Positions 38,217 to 45,594 of a stretch of 64,000 nt of DNA are shown in pieces. The notes under the pieces were generated by a model that was given only the letters and a program-made list of their open reading frames with translations, made no database searches and was not told the origin of the DNA. Within the stretch, counting starts at the first letter, position 1; each line of letters opens with the position of its first letter. A program made the translations under genes and the position numbers. Source of the DNA: Nocardioides sp. SYSU D00065 (GTDB lineage Bacteria; Actinomycetota; Actinomycetes; Propionibacteriales; Nocardioidaceae); contig NZ_JAFMSX010000001.1 of assembly GCF_017916425.1 (NCBI RefSeq), forward strand, positions 806,001 to 870,000, written 5' to 3'.

Positions 38217-39265
38217 AGCTCACGCACCCGTCCGCGCCGGGCGACGGCGATGAAGACCGGTCCGCCGACCAGGGCGGTGATGATGCCGACGTCGACCTCC
38301 GAGGGCGGGGCGACCACGCGTCCCAGGACGTCGGCGACCACGAGCAGCGTCGCGCCGCCCACGGCGCTGAACGGGATCAGCCACCGGTGGTCGACGCCGA
38401 CGAGGATCCGGAAGAAGTGCGGGACGACGAGTCCCACGAACGCGATCGGCCCGGTCACGGCGGTCGTGGCGCCCGCCAGGGTGACCGCTCCGAGCGCGGC
38501 GAGCAGGCGGGTCCGGGCGACCCGCTCCCCCAGACCGGCGGCCAGCTCGTCGCCGAGACCCAGCATGTTGAGCCCGCGGGCGCAGCCCACGCACAGCAGC
38601 GCCCCGGCGAGGAGGAAGGGTGCCATCTGCCACAGCTTGTCGTCGGTGGCGCCGCCGACGCCGCCGATCTGCCAGGACACGACGTTCTCGGAGATGTCGG
38701 GGCGGGGCAGCACGACGGCGGTGATGAACGAGGTGAGCGCCGCGGTCGTGGCGGCTCCGGCGAGCGTGAGCTTGAGCGGCGTGGTGCCGCCGCGTCCCAG
38801 GGAGCCGACGGTCCACACGAACACCGACGTCACCGCGGCACCGAGGATCGCGACCCAGATGTAGCCGGTCGGGGTCGAGAGGCCGAACCAGGCGATGCCG
38901 GTCGCCACGGCCAGCGACGCGCCGGCGTTGACGCCCAGGATCCCCGGGTCGGCGAGCGGGTTGCGGGTGATGCCCTGCAGGACGAGTCCGCAGACGGCGA
39001 GCGCCGCGCCGGCGACCACCGCGAGCGCCGTACGCGGCACCCGCTTGGCCACCGCGGCCTGGGCGAACCCGTCGGTGTCGCCGCTCAGGCCGGCCCACAC
39101 GTCGGCCCAGCCGACGTCGCGCGAGCCCAGGACGATCGAGGTCGCGCAGGCCGCGAGGAGCACGACGACGCAGATGAGCAGCCACGCACCGCGTGCCCGC
39201 CGGGTCCGCTGCACGGCGGCAGCGGTCCCGACGGGCACGTCGGTGTCAGGGGCGGAGACGCTCAC
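38213..39265 (-). CDS. Iron-siderophore ABC permease (FecCD family), first
   Basis: 350 residues with about nine membrane helices. VVAGAALAVCGLVLQGITRNPLADPGILGVNAGASLA (in segments) and TGPIAFVGLVVPHFFRILVG are diagnostic FecCD segments. The last includes the GxxxPHxxR loop that contacts the ATPase. Its GTG overlaps the stop of the binding-protein gene. With its partner it should form the heterodimeric transmembrane part of the importer. Confidence 0.93.
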   Translation of the reverse strand: MSVSAPDTDVPVGTAAAVQRTRRARGAWLLICVVVLLAACATSIVLGSRDVGWADVWAGLSGDTDGFAQAAVAKRVPRTALAVVAGAALAVCGLVLQGITRNPLADPGILGVNAGASLAVATGIAWFGLSTPTGYIWVAILGAAVTSVFVWTVGSLGRGGTTPLKLTLAGAATTAALTSFITAVVLPRPDISENVVSWQIGGVGGATDDKLWQMAPFLLAGALLCVGCARGLNMLGLGDELAAGLGERVARTRLLAALGAVTLAGATTAVTGPIAFVGLVVPHFFRILVGVDHRWLIPFSAVGGATLLVVADVLGRVVAPPSEVDVGIITALVGGPVFIAVARRGRVREL

Positions 39266-40305
39266 TCGGTGGTGTAGGCGGCCGCCTCGGCGAGCAGGCC
39301 GACGTACTCCTCGACGAGGTAGGGGATCGAGAGGGGCGTCGGGTTGGCGCCCGTGCCGATCGGCTTGCTGCCGTCGAGGTTGACGATGGCCTTGTTCTTC
39401 ACCGCGGGCAGCTGCGAGAGCACCGGGTCGCCCTCGAGGGCGTCGATGAGCTCGTCACCGCCGTAGGTGATGATCACGTCGGCGTCGGCCAGCTCGTCGG
39501 CGCGCTCGGCGCTGATCGAGCCGGAGTAGTCGCCGCTGTCGCCGCTGGCCTCGACCACGCTCGGCGCGATCTCCATGCCGAGGTCGACGAGGTACTTCGA
39601 GCGGGTGTCGGCGGCGCTGTAGAAGTTGATCTCGCTCAGGTCGGCGGGATCCACGTGGGTGAGGAACATGCCGGTCGTGCCCTCGAGCTCCGGGTGCTCG
39701 GCGACCGCGTCGGCGATGGTCTGCTCGAGGTCGGCGATGAGCTGCTCGCCCTCCTCCTCCATGCCGAGCCCGCGGGCGTTCTGCAGGAGCGAGTCGCGCC
39801 ACTCCGTCGCCCACGGGTCGTCGGGGAACGCGACGACCGGGGCGATCTCGCTGAGCGTGTTGTAGTCGTCCTCGGTCATGCCGGAGTAGCCGGCCAGGAT
39901 GACGTCGGGCTCGGTGCCGGCGATGGCCTCGAAGTCGTAGCCGTCGGTCTCGTCGAACAGGACCGGCGTCTCGGCGCCGAGCTCCTCGAGCTTGTCCTCG
40001 GTCCACGGCTGGACGCCGTCGCCGTCGTCGTCGCCCCAGGTCATCTCGGACATCCCGACCGGCACGATGCCGAGCGCGAGCGGCACCTCCTGGTTGGCGA
40101 AGTCGATCGTGGCGACGCGCTCGGGCTTCTCCTCGATCACCGTCTCGCCGTAGGCGTGGGTGATGGTGACGGGCTCCCACTCGGCGGCGGCAGCGCCCTC
40201 GTCGGAGGCGGTGTCGTCGGTGGACGCCTCGTTGCCGCAGGCGGCGAGGCTGAGGGAGAGCAGGACCACGGCGGCGGGGGCCGCCAGCTTCTTCAACGGA
40301 GTCAC
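39262..40305 (-). CDS. Iron-siderophore binding lipoprotein (FhuD/FepB-like)
   Basis: 347 residues from a GTG preceded by GAGG at 5 bases. The signal peptide ends in a lipobox SLAAC with Cys23 as lipid anchor. The mature part is a type III (cluster A) binding protein: ERVATIDFANQEVPLALGIVPVG, DVILAGYSGMTEDDYNTLSEIAPVV and YGGDELIDALEGDPVLSQL. No siderophore biosynthesis genes are nearby, so it may capture xenosiderophores or one made elsewhere. An iron box lies 20 bases before the start. Confidence 0.93.
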   Translation of the reverse strand: MTPLKKLAAPAAVVLLSLSLAACGNEASTDDTASDEGAAAAEWEPVTITHAYGETVIEEKPERVATIDFANQEVPLALGIVPVGMSEMTWGDDDGDGVQPWTEDKLEELGAETPVLFDETDGYDFEAIAGTEPDVILAGYSGMTEDDYNTLSEIAPVVAFPDDPWATEWRDSLLQNARGLGMEEEGEQLIADLEQTIADAVAEHPELEGTTGMFLTHVDPADLSEINFYSAADTRSKYLVDLGMEIAPSVVEASGDSGDYSGSISAERADELADADVIITYGGDELIDALEGDPVLSQLPAVKNKAIVNLDGSKPIGTGANPTPLSIPYLVEEYVGLLAEAAAYTTE

Positions 40306-40324
40306 GGGAACCTCACAGGAGACG

Positions 40325-40343
40325 GTAGGTGAGGCTAACCTAA
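40325..40343 (-). promoter_or_regulatory. IdeR/DmdR (DtxR-type) iron box
   Basis: The minus strand reads TTAGGTTAGCCTCACCTAC, which agrees at 16 of 19 positions with the DtxR/IdeR consensus TTAGGTTAGGCTAACCTAA. It lies 20 bases before the siderophore-binding lipoprotein start. Repression of the whole uptake operon by iron-loaded IdeR/DmdR is expected. Confidence 0.85.
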
Positions 40344-41654
40344 CCCACTCCTCCGGTCCGGTGCCACGGGGGTCGCGTGCCCCCGCCCCCGCCAGGCTCC
40401 GACGGACGCTGCGACTCCGAGGCAGGCCAGCAGGGTGGTGTCGACCAGGAGCACGACGGCGAGCATGCCCGCGACGCTGCCCACGGTCGTGGCGAGCAGG
40501 ACCATCGCGACCAGCGCCGCCCACACCAGGTGGACCGACCGCGCGCCCGGGCGTGCCAGCGCCGAGTAGACGAGCACCTGGACGACACCGGTCGCGGTGC
40601 CGAGGAGGGCGAACAGCCACAGCACGTCGCGGATCCCGGCGTACGCCGCTCCGCCGGCGAAGACCAGCGCCAGTCCCGGCAGCGCAGCGGTCGCGGCGGT
40701 GCACAGCACCCCCAGGCCGGTCACGGCCAGGACGCTCCGGACGAGTGCCCGGCCGCCGCCCCCCTCGGCGGACATCGACGGGAACGCGACGACCACGACG
40801 AACTGGGGCAGGAAGAGCACGGCCCGGGTGACCAGCAGGCCGGCGGCGTACCGGCCGGAGTCCCCCGGGTCCAGGACGACTCGCGCGACGAGCATGTCGG
40901 CGTTGGTCAGGGCGAAGAAGGCGAGCAGGGCCTGCGAGCTGCGAGCGGTCTCCGCGACGAGGGAACGGCTGCGACGATCGCGCCGAGCGCCTCGCGGCCG
41001 CACGCGCCGCAGGGCGTGCAGCCCGTAGAGGCAGGGCGCGACGAACCCCACGCCGACGCCGAGGAACGCCATCAGCTCCGTCGGTCGCCACAGCACCAGG
41101 GCCAGGCCGACCGCGAGCCGGGGCACCCCCATCAGGAGGTACAGCACGGCGAGCTCGCGCCAGCGACGCTCTCCCTGCAGGATCCCGGCCTGCGCACCCG
41201 ACACGGTCAGCGGAACCGCCGCGACCGCGGCCAGGAGCGCGGTGGCGAGGCTCTGGAGGTCGAGCAGGCGGGTGACCGCCGGCGCTGCGAGGAGGAGCAC
41301 GCCGGAGAGGAGGACGCCGGCGCGGAGCGAGACGCGCAGGACCTCGCGCGCCACCTCCTCGGCGTGCGCCGGCTCGGCGCTGATGCGCCGGGCCGCCGTG
41401 GCCTGCAGGCCCAGCTGCAGCACCCCGACGATGAGCATCAGGTTGACGACGGCGAAGAACCCGCCGTACGCCGTGGGGCCGAGCAGGCGGGCGGCCGACA
41501 TGGTGAACCCGTACATCGCGAGGTTCATCACGGTGATCGCGACGGCGACCTGGGCGCCGCCGGCGACCCGCCCGGCGTCGCTCGCGGGGGCGGACGCGGG
41601 ACCGGACGCGGGACCGGACGAGGTCGCGTCCGGCTCGGCGGGCACGCCGCTCAC
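40335..41654 (-). CDS. Flippase-like polysaccharide export protein
   Basis: 439 residues, about 12 membrane helices, with no soluble domain. ITVMNLAMYGFTMSAARLLGPTAYGGFFAV is typical of the first helices of Wzx/MATE-type lipid-linked sugar flippases, and FFALTNADMLVARVVLDPGDSGRYAAG matches the start of the second half. The GTG overlaps the histidine phosphatase stop (GTGA), tying it to the decaprenylphosphoryl-arabinose genes. That position makes the lipid-linked arabinose donor an attractive cargo, by inference only. The 3' end overlaps the iron box of the next operon. Confidence 0.85.
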   Translation of the reverse strand: MSGVPAEPDATSSGPASGPASAPASDAGRVAGGAQVAVAITVMNLAMYGFTMSAARLLGPTAYGGFFAVVNLMLIVGVLQLGLQATAARRISAEPAHAEEVAREVLRVSLRAGVLLSGVLLLAAPAVTRLLDLQSLATALLAAVAAVPLTVSGAQAGILQGERRWRELAVLYLLMGVPRLAVGLALVLWRPTELMAFLGVGVGFVAPCLYGLHALRRVRPRGARRDRRSRSLVAETARSSQALLAFFALTNADMLVARVVLDPGDSGRYAAGLLVTRAVLFLPQFVVVVAFPSMSAEGGGGRALVRSVLAVTGLGVLCTAATAALPGLALVFAGGAAYAGIRDVLWLFALLGTATGVVQVLVYSALARPGARSVHLVWAALVAMVLLATTVGSVAGMLAVVLLVDTTLLACLGVAASVGAWRGRGHATPVAPDRRSGLG

Positions 41655-42295
41655 CCGCGTCGGCGCGAGCCGGCGCCCCGCACGGGCAGCAGGTCGGCGG
41701 CCGGCTCCGAGTAGGTCACCGCGCTCAGCCGGTCGCCGGCGAACTCCAGGGAGGTGATCGAGCACAGGGTGCACCGGCGACGCCGGGGGTCGTGCACCAG
41801 CGGGCGACCCTCCAGGCGAAGACGCGTGGCCCAGATGGGCAGCTGGTGGGAGACGAGGACGGCCTCGTGCCCGCGCGCCTCGGCGCGGGCGTCGTCCACG
41901 GCGTCCCTCATCCGCGCGACCACCTCCTCGTAGGGTTCGCCCCACGACGGACGGAGCGGGTTCCAGAGGTGTCGCCACGCCACCGGCGTGCGCAGGACGC
42001 GCTCGGCACCGGCCAGCCGCAGGCCCTCCAGGCGGCTGGCCGCCTCCACGATCCGAGGGTCGGTGCGCAGCTGCAGCCCGAACGTCCGGGCCACCGGCTC
42101 GGCGGTCTGGCGGGTGCGCTCGAGGGGCGAGGCGACGACGTGGGTCACGTCGCGACCGGCGAGGGCGTCGGCGGCGCGCTCGGCCATCTCGTGCCCGCGC
42201 TCGGACAGGGGGAAGCCGGCCAGCCGGCCGTAGAGGATGCCGTCGGGGTTGAGCACCTCGCCGTGGCGGACCAGATGGACGGTCGTGACGGACAT
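41651..42295 (-). CDS. Histidine phosphatase family protein
   Basis: 214 residues. VHLVRHGEV carries the catalytic His of the phosphoglycerate-mutase-like superfamily; SPLERTRQTAEP and the later VLVSHQLPIWATRL supply the conserved Arg and second His. It sits between dprE2 and the flippase with 4-base overlaps on both sides. In the arabinose-donor pathway a phosphatase must remove the 5'-phosphate from decaprenylphosphoryl-phosphoribose between UbiA and DprE1, so this protein is a candidate. Many family members act on small soluble phosphates instead. Confidence 0.85.
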   Translation of the reverse strand: MSVTTVHLVRHGEVLNPDGILYGRLAGFPLSERGHEMAERAADALAGRDVTHVVASPLERTRQTAEPVARTFGLQLRTDPRIVEAASRLEGLRLAGAERVLRTPVAWRHLWNPLRPSWGEPYEEVVARMRDAVDDARAEARGHEAVLVSHQLPIWATRLRLEGRPLVHDPRRRRCTLCSITSLEFAGDRLSAVTYSEPAADLLPVRGAGSRRRG

Positions 42296-43083
42296 CAGAT
42301 CGGCAGTCGGCGGAACACCGGCCGCGGCAGGTGGCGCAGGACCACCATGACCCCGCGCATCGCGCCCGGCACCCACACCTGCTCGCGACGGGCGTCGACG
42401 GCGGCCAGCACGGCGTCGGCGACGCGGCCCGGGTCGGTGGCGAGGGGCGCGGGCTCGAGACCGGCCGTCATCTTCGAGCGGACGAACCCGGGGCGTACGA
42501 CCAGGACGTGCCCACCGTGCTCGCGCAGGGCCTCGCCGAGGCCGGTGAAGAAGGCGTCGGCGCCGGCCTTGGTCGCGCCGTACACGAAGTTCGAGCGCCG
42601 AGGCCTCTCGGCGGCCACGCTGGAGAGCGCGACCACGATCCCGTGGCCCTGGCGCCGGACCTGCTCGCCGAGCAGGATCCCGGCGGCCAGCGGTCCCACG
42701 AAGTTCACCTCCGCCAGCTCCGTGCCGGCCGCCACGTCGGTCCAGGCGCGTTCGTTGTCGCCCAGCAGTCCGTACGCCACGACGGCCACGTCGATGTCGC
42801 CGTGGCCGGCCGCGGCACGCACCGCGTCCTGGTGGGACTCGACCGACCGCGCCTCCAGGTCGACCGCGTGGACCTCGCAGCCGAGGTCGCCGAGCCGGCC
42901 CACCGCCGCGTCGCGCCGCTCCCCGGGACGGGCGGCCAGCACGACGCGCAGCCCGGGAGTGCGCGCGGCGTACCGCTCGGCGACCGCGAGCGCGATGTCG
43001 GAGGTCCCGCCGAGCAGGAACAGCGATCGGGGTCGGCCGGTGGCGTCGAGCACAGTCAGCTCCTGCGGGTCGGGCGGGCTCAC
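42295..43083 (-). CDS. dprE2: DprE2, decaprenylphosphoryl-2-ketoribose reductase
   Basis: 262 residues of the short-chain dehydrogenase family. LFLLGGTSDIALAVAERYA is the DprE2-type cofactor loop, VALSSVAAERPRRSNFVYGATKAG holds the catalytic Ser and the YxxxK pair, and MRGVMVVLRHLPRPVFRRLPI is the usual C-terminus. It reduces the 2-keto intermediate with NADH to decaprenylphosphoryl arabinose. Its GTG overlaps the dprE1 stop, consistent with the two acting as one epimerase. Confidence 0.93.
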   Translation of the reverse strand: MSPPDPQELTVLDATGRPRSLFLLGGTSDIALAVAERYAARTPGLRVVLAARPGERRDAAVGRLGDLGCEVHAVDLEARSVESHQDAVRAAAGHGDIDVAVVAYGLLGDNERAWTDVAAGTELAEVNFVGPLAAGILLGEQVRRQGHGIVVALSSVAAERPRRSNFVYGATKAGADAFFTGLGEALREHGGHVLVVRPGFVRSKMTAGLEPAPLATDPGRVADAVLAAVDARREQVWVPGAMRGVMVVLRHLPRPVFRRLPI

Positions 43084-44465
43084 AGCAGCACCCGCCGGGC
43101 GAGGTCGGACACGAACAGGCCCTCAGGATCCAGCACCCGGCGCGCTGCGCGGAACTCGGCCAGCCGGGGATACATCGCCTCGACGGCGTCGGGGCCGAGC
43201 CGGGCGTCCTTGGCCAGGTACACGCGTCCCCCGGCGCCGAGCACCACGTCGTCCAGGCGGTGGAAGAGCCGGTCGAGGCCCGGTCCGACGGGCAGGTCGA
43301 CGGCCAGCGTCCAGCCGGGAGCGGGGAAGGACAGCAGGCCTGGGCTGCTCTCCCCCATCCGCTTGAGGACGTTGAGGCAGGAGGGGTGTCCCGAGTCGGC
43401 GATCAGGGCGACCGCTCGCCGGAACGCCTCGGTCTCGCTCGGCGGCACCACGAACTGGTACTGGCAGAACCCTCGCGGCCCGTAGACGCGGTTCCAGTCG
43501 CGCACGCCGTCGAGCGGTTGGAAGAACGCGCCCAGTGGCTGCACGTCGGTGGTCGGGCGCGCCGGCGCCTTGCGGAACCACAGCTCGTTGAACGCCCGGC
43601 CGGTGGCGCGGTTGAGCAAGCCGTAGGGCATCGGAGGCACCCCCGGGCCCGGCCCGCCGCCGCCGAAGGCGGTGGGGCGCTTCGCGAGCCTCGCCGGCAG
43701 GTCGTCGAGCCGGGCCAGCCGGCCGCGGGTCAGCACGGCGCGACCCATCCGCGGGCCGCGGGCCAGCGCGTCGAACCAGGCCACCGAGTAGGGGTCCGGG
43801 TCGTCCTCGGCGAGCAGCTCGAGCAGGTGGTCGAGGTCGCGGGCCCGCTCGGTGCGCACGACGGCGTACGCCGTCTGAGCCGGGACGCACGACAAGGTGG
43901 CCCGCACGACGACGCCCGTCAGCCCCATGCCGCCCACCGTCGCCCAGAACGCCTCGGCGCCGGGACCGTCGGGGGTCAGGGTGCGCAGCGCACCGTCGGC
44001 GGTGACGAGGTCCAGCGCGAGCACGTGGTCGCCGAACGACCCGGAGACGTGATGGTTCTTGCCGTGCACGTCGGCCGCGATGGCGCCGCCCACGGTGACC
44101 TGGCGGGTGCCCGGCACCACCGGGAGCCACAGGCCGAGCGGCAGCAGCGTCCGGGTGAGGGTGTCGATGCTCACCCCCGCCTCCACCCGCACGACGCCCC
44201 GGTCGACGTCGATGGACAGGATCCGGTCGCAGCCGGTCATGTCGAGCACCAGGCCGCCGGCGTTCTGCGCGGCGTCGCCGTAGCTGCGTCCGAGCCCGCG
44301 GGCCAGGACTCCGCGCGCCGGCGGGTCGCCACCAGTGCGCAGCGAGGCGATCAGCGCGGCCACCCCGTCCGGCCCGGGCGGCACGGCGACGTCGGCCGCC
44401 GACGGGGCCGTACGTCCCCAGCCCGTCAGGGTGCGCCGCTGGGGGTCGACGCCAAGGACGCTCAC
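43080..44465 (-). CDS. dprE1: DprE1, decaprenylphosphoryl-ribose 2'-oxidase
   Basis: 461 residues. An N-terminal PCMH-type FAD domain (ARGLGRSYGDAAQNAGGLVLD, VTVGGAIAADVHGKNHHVSG) and a substrate domain with GGRVYLAKDAR, whose Lys419 matches the catalytic lysine of mycobacterial DprE1. It oxidises the 2'-hydroxyl of decaprenylphosphoryl ribose. At Ser362-Cys363 (SCLNVLK) it has a cysteine at or next to the position attacked by benzothiazinones in M. tuberculosis (Cys387); an alignment is needed to tell which. The GTG overlaps the ubiA stop. Confidence 0.95.
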   Translation of the reverse strand: MSVLGVDPQRRTLTGWGRTAPSAADVAVPPGPDGVAALIASLRTGGDPPARGVLARGLGRSYGDAAQNAGGLVLDMTGCDRILSIDVDRGVVRVEAGVSIDTLTRTLLPLGLWLPVVPGTRQVTVGGAIAADVHGKNHHVSGSFGDHVLALDLVTADGALRTLTPDGPGAEAFWATVGGMGLTGVVVRATLSCVPAQTAYAVVRTERARDLDHLLELLAEDDPDPYSVAWFDALARGPRMGRAVLTRGRLARLDDLPARLAKRPTAFGGGGPGPGVPPMPYGLLNRATGRAFNELWFRKAPARPTTDVQPLGAFFQPLDGVRDWNRVYGPRGFCQYQFVVPPSETEAFRRAVALIADSGHPSCLNVLKRMGESSPGLLSFPAPGWTLAVDLPVGPGLDRLFHRLDDVVLGAGGRVYLAKDARLGPDAVEAMYPRLAEFRAARRVLDPEGLFVSDLARRVLL

Positions 44466-45472
44466 GCCGACGCCAGCGCCGCGACGACCGCTGCCAGCCA
44501 CAGCAGCCCGAGCAGCTGCAGGGTGCGGTCGCCGAACACGACGGCCTCGGGGCAGCCGGCATCCGCCGACCGCACGTGGGAGGCGTAGCGACCGATGCCG
44601 CCCGCGAACGCCGGCACCGACACCAGCGCGCAGGCCGCCGCGAGGCTCCCCACGGGCGCGAGCCCCGCTGCCGCGACGGCGTACCCGCCGACGGCAAGGA
44701 CGGCGGACGACGCCCAGGTCGCCCGCAGCCACGGCAGCGAGTAGCCGCGCAGGACGGGGCGGGTGGAGCCGGTCGCTCCGAGGGTGGCCAGCTCGGAGTA
44801 CCGCTTGCCGGCCACCATGAACAGCGAGGCGAAGCCGATGACGGTGAGGAACGGCACGGACAGCTCCACGCCGGCGGCCACCCCGCCGGCGACGACCCGC
44901 AGGACGAAGCCGCTCGCCACGACGAGCAGGTCGACGCCCGCCCGGTGCTTGAGCCCCGAGCTGTAGGCGACCTGCACGGCCAGGTAGGCGGTCAGCACGC
45001 CCGCCAGTCCCACCGACCAGAGCAGCGCGCCGCCGAGGGCGGCGACGACGAGGACCACCGCGGCGCCTGTCGCCGCGGCGGGCGAGACGGCGCCGCTGGC
45101 GACCGGTCGCAGCCGCTTGGCCGGGTGGCGCCGGTCGGCCTCGACGTCGCGCAGGTCGTTGCCGAGGTAGACCGCGGCCGAGGCGGCGCAGAACGTCACG
45201 AACGCGACCGCGGCACCGACCAGGACGGTGGGGTCCGCCAGGCCGGTGCCCGCCAGGGCCGGTGCGGTGAGGACGAGGACGTTCTTGCTCATCTGGCGGG
45301 GCCGGCACCCATGCGCCAGCGCGACGGCGCGTCGGCGGCGTCGGGGCGACGGAGTCCGCTCAGGCGGGGGCTCGGCAGCAGCGTCGCTCCGCCGGGGGGC
45401 CGGGATCCGCGGCGCGGCGGACGCCGCTGCCGGCGCCACCGGGGTCTCCGGGCGCGGCTCAGTGGTGGTCAT
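44462..45472 (-). CDS. ubiA: Decaprenyl-phosphate phosphoribosyltransferase (UbiA family)
   Basis: 336 residues. A basic, Pro-rich N-terminal tail of about 55 residues is longer than usual. The prenyltransferase core shows CRPRQMSKNVLV and the double Asp motif NDLRDVEADRRHPAKRLRPVASG, which match mycobacterial Rv3806c. About eight or nine membrane helices follow. It joins phosphoribosyl pyrophosphate to decaprenyl phosphate, the first committed step to the arabinose donor. It is the first gene of the overlapping operon running to the flippase. Confidence 0.93.
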   Translation of the reverse strand: MTTTEPRPETPVAPAAASAAPRIPAPRRSDAAAEPPPERTPSPRRRRRAVALAHGCRPRQMSKNVLVLTAPALAGTGLADPTVLVGAAVAFVTFCAASAAVYLGNDLRDVEADRRHPAKRLRPVASGAVSPAAATGAAVVLVVAALGGALLWSVGLAGVLTAYLAVQVAYSSGLKHRAGVDLLVVASGFVLRVVAGGVAAGVELSVPFLTVIGFASLFMVAGKRYSELATLGATGSTRPVLRGYSLPWLRATWASSAVLAVGGYAVAAAGLAPVGSLAAACALVSVPAFAGGIGRYASHVRSADAGCPEAVVFGDRTLQLLGLLWLAAVVAALASA

Positions 45473-45594
45473 GCGTCCTCCCGAGTGTGGCCGAGCACTG
45501 CCGTACCCCGGTGAGTGGTGACCTATCCTGACCGTCGAGCACGGTGCGCGGCGCGAACGGGAAGCGGGACCGGGGAGTGCCAGGAGACAGCCAG

